DNA of 21,108 nt, from contig JABMPO010000138.1 in the NCBI GenBank assembly GCA_013203015.1, positions 1 through 21,108 on the forward strand, written 5' to 3'. The position numbers were made by a program, and so were the translations under genes. The notes below the pieces were generated by a model. The model made no database searches. It saw only the letters and a list, made by a program, of their open reading frames with translations, and was not told the DNA's origin. Positions 7,419-15,421 of this stretch are shown here, piece after piece. This stretch comes from Fidelibacterota bacterium (GTDB lineage Bacteria > Fidelibacterota > Marinisomatia > Marinisomatales > TCS56). The stretch's first letter is position 1. Each line of letters starts with the position of its first letter.

Positions 7419-8450
7419 ATGGAAAAAAATATTAAAGTACCGACAAAACAATTAACACGGATGGACTTTACCTCAGATCAGACAGTAAAATGGTGCCCCG
7501 GGTGTGGTGATTATTCAGTATTAGCTCAGGTGCAAAGAGTTATGCCCGATCTTGGCATTCCCAAAGAAAATTTCGTAATTGTTTCGGGAATTGGCTGTTC
7601 CAGCCGATTCCCCTATTATATGAATACCTACGGTTTCCATGGGATTCATGGACGTGCGTCCGCAATTGCCACCGGTATGAAATTGTCGAACCCGGATTTA
7701 TCAATCTGGATAGTAACCGGAGATGGCGATAGCCTTTCAATTGGCGGAAATCATTTTATTCATTTATTACGGCGTAATATTGATGTGAACATGTTACTGT
7801 TTAATAATCGAATTTATGGTTTAACAAAAGGACAATATTCACCCACATCACCATTAGGAAAAGTTACCAAGTCGACCCCCATGGGTTCATTGGATCATCC
7901 GTTTAACCCACCGGCACTGGCGTTGGGCGCACATGCATCTTTCGTGGCTCGTACCATCGATAAAGAACCCAAACACATGCAGGAAATGATTCGCCGATCG
8001 CACCAGCACCATGGTACATCATTTCTGGAAATCTATCAGAACTGTCTGATTTTCAATGATGGTGAATTCGCCAGTTACACTGATAAAGAAGTCAAGCATG
8101 ATAATGTTTTGGTATTAGAACATGGTCAGCCAATGATCTTTGGAAAAAATCGTGATAAAGGTATTCATCTGGCCGGTAATCGTCCCCGGGTAGTGAACAT
8201 TGGTTCCGAAGGACAGTGGACGGTTAACGATCTATTGGTCCATGATGAAAAGGATTGGATCATTGCTTCTATCCTTAGTCATTTTACTTACCGGGAAGAT
8301 TTGCCTACTCCGGTGGGTGTTTTTTATGCGGTTCAACAAACTGTTTACGAAGACCTGTTGCTTGATCAATGTCAGCAAGCGGTTGAATTGAAAGGCGCAG
8401 GTGATTTGCACGAATTGATGAATTCAGGTGACACCTGGATTGTCAAATAA
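7419..8450 (+). CDS. korB: 2-oxoacid:acceptor oxidoreductase beta subunit (KorB type)
   Basis: TPP- and Fe-S-binding partner of the fused subunit just upstream (2-base gap), 343 aa. Visible motifs: KWCPGCGDYSVL with Cys26 and Cys29, VSGIGCSSRFPYYM with Cys60, GDGD at 101-104, and NNRIYGLTKGQYSPTS, which holds the TPP/Mg asparagine and the typical tyrosine-glycine-threonine loop. QNCLIFNDGEF includes a further cysteine in the position of the fourth cluster ligand. Sequence and length follow the KorB partner of fused-type KorA rather than the beta subunit at 402-1337, which has the shorter WCASCGIG form. No dedicated ferredoxin gene adjoins this pair, unlike the first operon, so it probably uses a free ferredoxin. 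The fumarase gene follows after 28 bases and is probably in the same transcript. Confidence 0.93.
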   Translation: MEKNIKVPTKQLTRMDFTSDQTVKWCPGCGDYSVLAQVQRVMPDLGIPKENFVIVSGIGCSSRFPYYMNTYGFHGIHGRASAIATGMKLSNPDLSIWIVTGDGDSLSIGGNHFIHLLRRNIDVNMLLFNNRIYGLTKGQYSPTSPLGKVTKSTPMGSLDHPFNPPALALGAHASFVARTIDKEPKHMQEMIRRSHQHHGTSFLEIYQNCLIFNDGEFASYTDKEVKHDNVLVLEHGQPMIFGKNRDKGIHLAGNRPRVVNIGSEGQWTVNDLLVHDEKDWIIASILSHFTYREDLPTPVGVFYAVQQTVYEDLLLDQCQQAVELKGAGDLHELMNSGDTWIVK

Positions 8451-8478
8451 CTAATTATTATCCTAATAGAGGTGGCCT

Positions 8479-9366
8479 ATGGCATTCAAATTGAATAAAG
8501 AGAAATTTCGGGATGCTGTCCTGGAATTAATTCGTTTAACCTCCACTGAATTACCCCGGGATGTTATTGCTGCAATGGAAAAAGCGCGTGATAACGAAGA
8601 ACCCGGCAGTGCGGCTAAATCCGTGCTGGGATCAATGTTAAAGAATGTTGTTATGGCAAAAGCAGACAGCACACCCATTTGCCAGGATACCGGGACCAAT
8701 ATCCATTTTGTCACAATTCCCGAAGGAATATCGCTGCGAAAAGTGGAACAGGCTATTATTGAAGCAACTCAACAAGCCACGGCCGAAGCTTATTTACGTC
8801 CTAATGCGGTGGATTCCCTGACCGGAAAAAATACCGGTGACAATACTGGCGTTATGGCTCCCTATATCCATTTTGAAGAATGGGATGATCCAGCCATTAA
8901 ACTGCAACTGGCTCTAAAAGGCGGAGGCTGTGAAAATGTTTCAACTCAGTACAAATTGCCAGACACCAGTTTAAAAGCCGGTCGGAATTTGGAGGGAGTG
9001 TATAAGTGCATAATAGATGCCATCAACAAAGCCCAGGGATTGGGCTGCGCTCCCGGGGTTATCGGTGTAGGTGTTGGTGGCGACCGGGCAACCGGAATGA
9101 TTATGGCCAAGAAGCAATTATTTCGCAAAATGGGCGACTCCAACCCTGTTCAGCAGTTAGATGATCTCGAACAGAAATTGTTAGTGGATTTGAATAAGTT
9201 GGGTATCGGTCCACTGGGATTTGGTGGTAAAACCACTGTCTTGGGCGTAAAAATCGGAGCAGTACATCGTTTACCGGCTTCCTTTTTTGTGTCGATCGCT
9301 TACATGTGCTGGGCTGACCGTCATCACGAAATGCTGTTCACTGAAAGCGAGGTGAGCTATGATTAA
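8479..9366 (+). CDS. class I fumarate hydratase, alpha (N-terminal catalytic) subunit
   Basis: Large subunit of a two-subunit, oxygen-sensitive [4Fe-4S] hydro-lyase, 295 aa. It interconverts fumarate and malate in the cytoplasm. The three probable cluster cysteines are Cys68 (PICQDTGT), Cys151 (KGGGCENVS) and Cys190 (GLGCAPGVIGVGVGGDRA), all in classical contexts. RPNAVDSLTGKNTGDNTG is the substrate-loop motif. AGAGGTGG lies directly upstream of the ATG as a strong Shine-Dalgarno. L-tartrate dehydratase (TtdA) has the same fold and motifs. The position after a KorAB pair favours fumarase in an oxidative or reductive citric-acid pathway. The gene ends with an 8-base overlap into the beta gene. 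Confidence 0.91.
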   Translation: MAFKLNKEKFRDAVLELIRLTSTELPRDVIAAMEKARDNEEPGSAAKSVLGSMLKNVVMAKADSTPICQDTGTNIHFVTIPEGISLRKVEQAIIEATQQATAEAYLRPNAVDSLTGKNTGDNTGVMAPYIHFEEWDDPAIKLQLALKGGGCENVSTQYKLPDTSLKAGRNLEGVYKCIIDAINKAQGLGCAPGVIGVGVGGDRATGMIMAKKQLFRKMGDSNPVQQLDDLEQKLLVDLNKLGIGPLGFGGKTTVLGVKIGAVHRLPASFFVSIAYMCWADRHHEMLFTESEVSYD

Positions 9367-9937
9367 ACTACAATTACCCTTAACAGAAGCTGATGTGCGC
9401 CAACTTAAAGTTGGTGATGAAGTGGCTCTGAGTGGAATCATGGTTACTGGCCGTGACGAGGCACATACCTGGCTGATTAATGATAAACCTGATAATGTTC
9501 GCAAATTACTGGAAGGTTCAGTGATCTACCATTGCGGACCGGTTGTATCAAAAACCGATGGTGAATGGAAATTTGTCGCAGCTGGACCTACAACTTCGAT
9601 TCGCGAAGAACCAATTCAAGCCGATGTTGTGAAAGAATATAAATTGCGTGGCGTGATCGGTAAAGGCGGGATGGGACCCAAAACCCTGGCGGGATTGAAG
9701 GAATTTGGAGCGGTCTATTTACATGCAATTGGTGGTGCAGCAACCCTGCTTGCAAAATCAGTTAAAAAAGTCACTGACGTGATTAAGCTGGAAGAATTTG
9801 GTGTACCGGAAGCAATGTGGATACTGGAAGTTGAAGACTTTCCAGCCGTGGTTACAATGGATTCCCATGGGAATTCTCTACACACCAAAATCAAAGCCGA
9901 TTCAGATAAAATAGCGAAAGAACTGATCGGGAACTAA
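9359..9937 (+). CDS. class I fumarate hydratase, beta (C-terminal) subunit
   Basis: Small subunit of the class I hydro-lyase, 192 aa, equivalent to the C-terminal domain of single-chain FumA/FumB and to TtdB. Visible family motifs: ALSGIMVTGRDEAH at 23-35, YHCGPV around 57-62, AAGPTTSIRE from 74 and GKGGMGPKTL at 101-110, followed by FGAVYLHAIGGAA. The ATG at 9359 overlaps the alpha gene by 8 bases and its Shine-Dalgarno (GAGGTGAGCT) lies inside the alpha coding region, so the subunits should be made in matched amounts. Two inverted-repeat hairpins follow the stop codon and probably end this transcription unit. Confidence 0.91.
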   Translation: MIKLQLPLTEADVRQLKVGDEVALSGIMVTGRDEAHTWLINDKPDNVRKLLEGSVIYHCGPVVSKTDGEWKFVAAGPTTSIREEPIQADVVKEYKLRGVIGKGGMGPKTLAGLKEFGAVYLHAIGGAATLLAKSVKKVTDVIKLEEFGVPEAMWILEVEDFPAVVTMDSHGNSLHTKIKADSDKIAKELIGN

Positions 9938-9942
9938 TTTTA

Positions 9943-9977
9943 AACCATCCCGGACACTTCAAGTATCCGGGATGGTT
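9943..9977 (+). terminator. 12-bp perfect stem-loop after the fumarase genes, possible terminator
   Basis: AACCATCCCGGA at 9943-9954 pairs perfectly with TCCGGGATGGTT at 9966-9977, and a further ACT/AGT pairing is possible inside the 11-base loop. It starts 6 bases after the fumarase beta stop, where a terminator would be expected. The classical U-tract is missing: TTACAATATA follows. It may instead stabilise the 3' end or need a termination factor. Confidence 0.5.
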
Positions 9978-9983
9978 ACAATA

Positions 9984-10011
9984 TAGGGATAACGCTCGCG
10001 AGTTGTCCCTA
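9984..10011. repeat. second inverted repeat with CTCGCGAG core in the fumarase-PBP gap
   Basis: TAGGGATAAC at 9984-9993 pairs with GTTGTCCCTA at 10002-10011 (one G-U pair), around a loop containing the palindrome CTCGCGAG. It lies 6 bases beyond the first hairpin. No U-tract follows. Two adjacent hairpins without U-tracts resemble REP-type intergenic repeats, but only one copy is visible in this window. Confidence 0.4.
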
Positions 10012-10131
10012 CTTTAATTTAAGAAGCTGCAATCCCAGTACGCGATACTAGCCATCCGGGTATTACTAATCACCAAGTCGATTCTATTCATAACTTTACT
10101 TTTCATGTACGGCCATGCTTAAATTTTAGCC

Positions 10132-12264
10132 ATGTTTAAACGTTTTAAACCGATATCATGGCCTCGTGCGATCCTGCATTCAATCTTGATCTTATTAGTG
10201 CTGGCGGGTGGAGTATTCGGTTATATTATTTACCTGGCTAAAGATCTTCCATCGCTGGATCAACTGGAAAATTACGACCCCGATCTGGTGACCAGGATCT
10301 ATTCCGCTGATGGTAAAGTGCTGCATGAATTATTTTATGAAAAGCGTGTATTTGTAGATTTGGATCATATTCCCTGGTACATGCGCGAAGCTACAATTGC
10401 TTCCGAAGATAAACGTTTTTATGATCACTGGGGCATCTCAATGCGAGATTTTTTCCGGGCTGTGGTAATGAATACCCTGACCATGCGCTACAGTACCGGA
10501 TTCAGTTCTATTACCCAACAATTGGCCCGTAACCTGTACGATACAATTGGATTTAGAAAGACACTGGTTCGAAAGATCAAAGAAGGTATTACTGCCATTC
10601 AGATCGAACGTACCTACACTAAAAATGAAATCCTTGAAATGTATTTGAACAGCGTTCATTTTGGTCATGGAACCTGGGGTGTTCAGGCCGCCAGCAAACG
10701 GTTCTTCAACAAAGATGCTTCGGAATTGACCCTTGATGAATCGGCCCTGCTGGTTGGTGTGTTACCATCCCCGGGTAATTATTCACCGATTCGAAATCCC
10801 AGTCGTTCCCGAACCCGCAGAAATACAGTATTGCGTCTTATGCGCGACCAAGACCGGATTACACAGGATGAATATGCTGAAGCCCGTGCGCGCTCATTAA
10901 GTAATATTACTTCCGAACAAGGACTTGGAATCGCCCCCTACTTCACAGAGCAGGTACGCCGGATATTGGAACGCGAAGATGAAGAACTGGACATAAATAT
11001 TTATCGTGATGGATTAAAAATTTATACTACTCTTGATACCAGATTGCAGGCAATTGCCGAAGAAATGGTCACTCGGTCTTTAGAGTCTAATCAGGAAGTG
11101 CTGAATCAACGTTTGTTTAACGATGAAGAGGAATTTTCTCGTCTGGCCTATCTTGGAATTTATCCGGAAGACAGCGTTAAGATGATGATGCAGGGACAAT
11201 TACCCATGTATGATGAGTTGCGCAATAAATTACTGGTGCAGTGCTCGTTTGTGGCAATGGATCCCAAGACCGGTGCAGTGTTGGCAATGTTGGGTGGCAG
11301 ACCTGATTATCCAGATCAATACAATCGTGCTGTTCAGGCGGCCCGACAACCAGGTTCGGTTTTTAAACCGTTTATCTATATCACGGCTTTAGATAATGGC
11401 TATCCGGTCACCAAGCAGCTTATGGACCAGCCGGTGGTTTTAAATGTTCAGAACGCCGATGGCCAATGGGTCAAGTGGAACCCTCGTAATGATGATTATA
11501 GTACGGGGGGGCTGACAACCCTACGCGATGGACTGCGCTGGTCAAAGAATCTGATTTCCGTTCGAATGGTGCAGGAGCTGGTTCCCGCCGCTGAAGTTGT
11601 CCGTACAGCCAAAAGTATGGGGATTACCACACCAATTCGGGCAGTCGACGCAATTGCTCTTGGAACCTCTGAAGTCTATATGATTGATGCGGTTGCAGCC
11701 TACTCAACACTGGCAAACAAAGGCGTATATTCCAAACCTTACCTGATCACCAGAATCGTCGATCGCTTCGGTAATACGATTAAGGAATTTTTTCCTGAAC
11801 AGGAAGAAGCCCTCAGTGCCGAAACTGCTTACTTGATGACGAATTTGATGCAGACCGTGTTGGACAAAGGTACCGGGGGGTCGACCCGTTGGAAATATCA
11901 GTTTTACCAGCCGGCAGCCGGTAAGACCGGAACGACCCAGGGCTATACCGACGCCTGGTTTGTGGGGTTTACTCCGCAATTAGCAGCTGGTGTATGGTTT
12001 GGAATGGATGATCCACAGGTCAGTCTGGGCCATGAGCAATTCGGAAATAAGGCCGCTTTACCGGCTTGGGCACGATTTATGCGAACTGCCTATGATTCTC
12101 TGAAAACCGAACTAACATCCATAAATTTTAAGCGACCGGCAGGGATATTGGAAATTGAAATCTGCTCTGTGACCAAAGATTTGCCGACCCAATATTGCCC
12201 GTTGGAAAAAGAATTGTTCAAACGGGGAACAGAACCAACGCGAAGGTGCCGGGTTCACCGGTAA
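10132..12264 (+). CDS. class A penicillin-binding protein (PBP1A family), bifunctional transglycosylase/transpeptidase
   Basis: A 710-aa inner-membrane enzyme that polymerises and cross-links peptidoglycan. The order is a short cytoplasmic N-terminus, one membrane anchor at about 13-35, a GT51 transglycosylase domain and a penicillin-binding transpeptidase domain. Transglycosylase motifs: SEDKRFYDHWG from 91 with catalytic Glu92, GFSSITQQLARN at 123-134, and IERTYTKNEILEMYLN from 158, including the second catalytic Glu159 and KNEILE. Transpeptidase motifs: SxxK as S409-V-F-K412, S471-K-N473 and K598-T-G600. The linker DLPSLDQLENYDP is the standard sequence after the anchor. Length fits short PBP1A forms without a large OB insert. 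The start ATG at 10132 has little Shine-Dalgarno. The peptidase gene follows 52 bases downstream on the same strand. Confidence 0.95.
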   Translation: MFKRFKPISWPRAILHSILILLVLAGGVFGYIIYLAKDLPSLDQLENYDPDLVTRIYSADGKVLHELFYEKRVFVDLDHIPWYMREATIASEDKRFYDHWGISMRDFFRAVVMNTLTMRYSTGFSSITQQLARNLYDTIGFRKTLVRKIKEGITAIQIERTYTKNEILEMYLNSVHFGHGTWGVQAASKRFFNKDASELTLDESALLVGVLPSPGNYSPIRNPSRSRTRRNTVLRLMRDQDRITQDEYAEARARSLSNITSEQGLGIAPYFTEQVRRILEREDEELDINIYRDGLKIYTTLDTRLQAIAEEMVTRSLESNQEVLNQRLFNDEEEFSRLAYLGIYPEDSVKMMMQGQLPMYDELRNKLLVQCSFVAMDPKTGAVLAMLGGRPDYPDQYNRAVQAARQPGSVFKPFIYITALDNGYPVTKQLMDQPVVLNVQNADGQWVKWNPRNDDYSTGGLTTLRDGLRWSKNLISVRMVQELVPAAEVVRTAKSMGITTPIRAVDAIALGTSEVYMIDAVAAYSTLANKGVYSKPYLITRIVDRFGNTIKEFFPEQEEALSAETAYLMTNLMQTVLDKGTGGSTRWKYQFYQPAAGKTGTTQGYTDAWFVGFTPQLAAGVWFGMDDPQVSLGHEQFGNKAALPAWARFMRTAYDSLKTELTSINFKRPAGILEIEICSVTKDLPTQYCPLEKELFKRGTEPTRRCRVHR

Positions 12265-12316
12265 TTCGGTCTGGTTTTACTTCACCATAATTAATCAACC
12301 AATGAGGATCGCATCT

Positions 12317-13591
12317 ATGTTCAGGAAAGTAATTGACATTAGCTATCTGATCTTTTTCTTTTTTGCTGTATTAACTTTGCAGGGGCAAGATTTGAAATAC
12401 CGCGATGTCCAATACGATCCGGTATTAAAAGAGATGAAAGATGCAAACAAAGCTAATCAAGATTCTCTGGACCAAATGACCGATCACATCAGAGATGAAC
12501 AGGAAATCAAGTCAGAACTGGAAAAAGATGAACGTCTGATTCTGGCAATTGACTGGTCGAATATAAAAAAACCAAACTCACCCGATGATTTTACCCAAGT
12601 GTGGCATTTCCCGCCAACCCGCCAATATCTTACGGGCACTTGCTGGAGCTTTAGCACTACATCATTTTTGGAATCAGAGATCAACCGCCAGTATGGGAAG
12701 CAGATCAGATTATCGGAAATGTTTACGGTTTACCATGAATATTTACTGAAAGCGGACCAATATATTGATCGGCGCGGAGACATGTTTTTTGGGCAGGGAT
12801 CGGAAGCTAATGCTGTAACCCGGATCTGGAAAATATTTGGAGCTGTACCCCGCGCAATTTATCCCGGTGTAAAATCCTATGATGGTCAATTCGATCATAG
12901 TACCATGTTCACGGAAATAAAAAATTACCTTAAGTGGATAAAAAATCAGGATTATTGGGACGAGGAATTGGTAAAGAATTCGATCAGTGTAATTATGGAT
13001 CGCTATCTTGGGACTGTTCCAAGTCATTTCATCTATGATGGAGTGGAATATACACCACCGGAATTTTTAGAGGAAGTACTGTGGTTGGAAGTAGATGACT
13101 ATGTTGTTTTACTGTCAACCCTGAAACATCCCTTTTATACATTTTGCGAATTTGAGGTGCCGGATAACTGGTGGCGCAGTGCCGATTATTACAATGTTCC
13201 CCTGGATCAATTCTACAAGATCATACAAACGGCCATTAAATCCGGCTATTCGGTTTTACTGGGCGGAGATGTGTCAGAACCGGGAATTGAGGGTATGGAG
13301 GATGCAGCGATTATTCCCGAATTTGATATCCCTCGGGAGTTAATCAACCAGGCATCGCGCGAGCTGCGAATGTACAATGAAAGCACTGCCGATGATCATG
13401 GGATTCATGTTGTAGGGTATGATAAAATTGGAAAAGACAACTGGTATCTTATCAAAGACTCTGGTAGCGGTGGACACAAAGGACAATTCCCCGGCTATTA
13501 TTTTTACCGCGAGGATTATATTAAATTAAAAATGTGTACAGTCATGGTGCACAAGGATATAGTTCAAAAAGTAATCAAGGAGTTCCGCTGA
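12317..13591 (+). CDS. secreted C1-type (papain/bleomycin hydrolase-like) cysteine peptidase
   Basis: 424 aa from the ATG at 12317, with a signal peptide at about 1-24 (MFRKVIDISYLIFFFFAVLT then LQGQ). A charged linker with coiled-coil potential (about 35-70) precedes the papain-like domain. Catalytic Cys109 is in TGTCWSFSTTSFLESE and the probable catalytic His361 is in DDHGIHVVGY. The third position, Asn in papain and bleomycin hydrolase (KNSWG), reads IKDSGSGG here, with Asp381. The long insert between Cys and His and the end KLKMCTVMVHKD resemble C1 peptidases of Bacteroidota annotated as aminopeptidase C-like. I prefer 12317 over the ATG at 12302 because GAGG lies 9 bases upstream of it and it opens directly on a signal peptide. 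Its TGA abuts the stop codon of the convergent MmcQ gene. Confidence 0.85.
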   Translation: MFRKVIDISYLIFFFFAVLTLQGQDLKYRDVQYDPVLKEMKDANKANQDSLDQMTDHIRDEQEIKSELEKDERLILAIDWSNIKKPNSPDDFTQVWHFPPTRQYLTGTCWSFSTTSFLESEINRQYGKQIRLSEMFTVYHEYLLKADQYIDRRGDMFFGQGSEANAVTRIWKIFGAVPRAIYPGVKSYDGQFDHSTMFTEIKNYLKWIKNQDYWDEELVKNSISVIMDRYLGTVPSHFIYDGVEYTPPEFLEEVLWLEVDDYVVLLSTLKHPFYTFCEFEVPDNWWRSADYYNVPLDQFYKIIQTAIKSGYSVLLGGDVSEPGIEGMEDAAIIPEFDIPRELINQASRELRMYNESTADDHGIHVVGYDKIGKDNWYLIKDSGSGGHKGQFPGYYFYREDYIKLKMCTVMVHKDIVQKVIKEFR

Positions 13592-13951
13592 TTAAGCTTG
13601 TTTGATACTGGTACGCAGTTTTTTACTAAGCGTCGATAATATCAGGTCATAGGATTCATTTATCATTTCTTTGATAACATTGCCGGGAATAATACCGTTC
13701 AATGTTACTGTATTCCAGTGCTTTTTATTCAAATGATATCCCGGTTTGACTTCTGCGTATTTCAAGCGCAGAAAAAGGGCATTATCAGGTGCACATTTTA
13801 GTGAAATTGTCAGCGGACTTTTTTCCCAGGCTATCAAGGCAAATATTTTACCACTGAGTTTATAAACTAAAACCTCAGGCCCAAATGGCTGTTCCCGGAC
13901 TGTTCCCGGTTTGTCAAATATAAATTTTTCAACTTGGTCAAGATCGGTCAT
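13592..13951 (-). CDS. MmcQ/YjbR family protein
   Basis: A 119-aa cytoplasmic protein of the MmcQ/YjbR family, which has a DNA-binding-like CyaY/YjbR fold but no well-established function. Diagnostic segments: REQPFGPEVLVYKLSGKIFALIAW at about residues 20-43, ISLKCAP, and PGYHLNKKHWNTVTLNG near residues 78-94, in particular PGYH and KKHWNTV. The family usually begins with a short MT-x-DV segment, matching MTDLDQVEKF at 13951, which has GGA 6-7 bases upstream. A TTG at 13978 would add nine residues without homology, so I chose 13951. It is convergent with the C1 peptidase, with the two stop codons directly adjacent. Confidence 0.85.
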   Translation of the reverse strand: MTDLDQVEKFIFDKPGTVREQPFGPEVLVYKLSGKIFALIAWEKSPLTISLKCAPDNALFLRLKYAEVKPGYHLNKKHWNTVTLNGIIPGNVIKEMINESYDLILSTLSKKLRTSIKQA

Positions 13952-14143
13952 AGTCAATCCATATACAATCTTAGGCAATTTCCACCAACCAATCAGGACA
14001 AATTAATACACTATTTTTATTGGTCATTCGCCACAGAACCACAGAGATTATTGGTAAAGAATTGGTTGATAATTCACCGGGGTGATCAACTTCCCAGTAC
14101 CGGCACACCTCATCACTTTATCTCGCAAAGGAAGATTTGGCGG

Positions 14144-14731
14144 TCAATCTTCTTCGTCAACGATGGGTAAATCAAATTCCTGTACGTATCTGATAGTACC
14201 ATCTATGTTGAACCATTTAATTTGAGTTTTGTTATTATTTACCCAGATTTCCTCGGTTTTAACATGACCGTTGGGAAAATAAGTTTTAACCAATTCGTGC
14301 TTACGTCCCAAAGAAAAATTGGCTTCTTCCTTTTTGCTTCCGTTTTCAAAATATGAAGTTACAAAACCGCTCAATTGATCATTGACGTAATTACCTTCCC
14401 ATTTGCGGATTCCATCGGAGTAATATTCCACCGCCGGACCATATTTCATTCCCTCGCTGTAATTCATGCGTTTCATCACGGTATTTCTGTCATTGTTATA
14501 ATAATGGATCGTAGAGCCTTGTAATTGATCAGCCCGATATTCGTATTCTGCTTTTAATTTTCCATTTTCGTAATACTCTTTAGCTGAGCCGTCTTTCAGG
14601 CCTTTATAATAGGTTACTTCAGCTTTCAGATTGCCACTGGGGTAATAGATTGGATTTATTCCATCGGGAATTTTGCTGCCGGCACACCCCCACATCAGAA
14701 TAACTATTAAGATTAAATTAATGTATTTCAT
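14144..14731 (-). CDS. lipoprotein with MORN-variant (YwqK-like) repeats
   Basis: A 195-aa protein with a lipoprotein signal: MKYINLILIVILMWGC, predicted lipidated Cys16. It should be anchored in the outer or inner membrane facing the periplasm. The rest is a run of about six degenerate repeats of some 22 residues of the form 'YY.nGklK.E..Y..g...G...eYY', for example YYPSGNLKAEVTYYKGLKDG and YFENGSKKEEANFSLGRK. This is the MORN-variant pattern of proteins often labelled YwqK-family antitoxin. That label comes from a Bacillus toxin pair; no toxin-like gene adjoins this one, so I do not infer an antitoxin role. The acidic C-terminus ends VDEED. CGGAG lies 9 bases upstream of the ATG. Function is unknown. 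Confidence 0.82.
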   Translation of the reverse strand: MKYINLILIVILMWGCAGSKIPDGINPIYYPSGNLKAEVTYYKGLKDGSAKEYYENGKLKAEYEYRADQLQGSTIHYYNNDRNTVMKRMNYSEGMKYGPAVEYYSDGIRKWEGNYVNDQLSGFVTSYFENGSKKEEANFSLGRKHELVKTYFPNGHVKTEEIWVNNNKTQIKWFNIDGTIRYVQEFDLPIVDEED

Positions 14732-14856
14732 TATTTTGAGCTCCGGGATAGGACAATAATATTAATGAAAATTACCTAATTGAAAATGACACTACTATGC
14801 AAATTTTCGTAGCGCCCCTGAAAATGTTAATTGATCCTCTGAAGTAATTTGAAAAT

Positions 14857-15366
14857 TCAGGCACTACTTTCTTGATCATTTACAGAATTTTTCTGCCTCA
14901 TCATTCGGATGCCGATTAAAATCAGAATCACCGCACCAACTGTCTTAATTATCCGTCCACTGAATAAAAGGAATGCGGCCAGGCTGAACCCCATAATCCA
15001 GATACCAACCTGTGCAACACCTCTTTCCCATTTTCCAAATTCAGCGGCCAAGTATATTCCCAGACCAGCGGCACAGGGTAGTAGGGTCCACATATAAGAC
15101 CACGAGCCCCAATCATCTGTGGTAACGTTATACAAAAAAATTAATCCCAGGGATGCCATTATCGTGCCGGGGATAAATAGAGCGGACAGCCCCTCGCGTG
15201 ATTTAGGCCAGATAAAGGCTGGCAGAAAAAATCCCGCGGCCAGAATGAAGAAAATCAGCCACCAGGCATTGCTGATCAGATAACCGGAAGAAAAATTTAG
15301 CAATAATAGTATTATTCCGATTCCAATTAGGAGTAAAGCGGGAAATTTGTTCTTTTTTAAGGTCAT
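14857..15366 (-). CDS. small integral membrane protein, LiaF/DUF5668-like transmembrane region
   Basis: 169 aa with about five to six hydrophobic segments: FPALLLIGIGIILLLLNF (8-25), then 33-52, 63-80, 91-109, 118-136 and 139-155. The first pair, 'P.lLl.iGiilLl.N' then 'WWLIFFILAAGFFLP', resembles the LiaI-LiaF-like transmembrane region seen in envelope-stress proteins. There is no soluble LiaF C-terminal domain, so a LiaF function is not supported. GAGG lies 5 bases before the ATG at 15366. A second membrane-protein gene follows upstream on the same strand (55-base gap), so they may form one transcript with the lipoprotein gene downstream. Function unknown. Confidence 0.75.
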   Translation of the reverse strand: MTLKKNKFPALLLIGIGIILLLLNFSSGYLISNAWWLIFFILAAGFFLPAFIWPKSREGLSALFIPGTIMASLGLIFLYNVTTDDWGSWSYMWTLLPCAAGLGIYLAAEFGKWERGVAQVGIWIMGFSLAAFLLFSGRIIKTVGAVILILIGIRMMRQKNSVNDQESSA

Positions 15367-15421
15367 GAAAGCCTCACAAAATTTACATTAGATTACAAAA
15401 CCAGAATTAAAAATGGAAGTT

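Noticed and set aside
14131..14152. GAAGATT...AATCTTC hairpin at the end of the MORN lipoprotein gene as a terminator
   Set aside because: Only 7 bp, overlaps the stop codon, and no U-tract follows on the minus strand.
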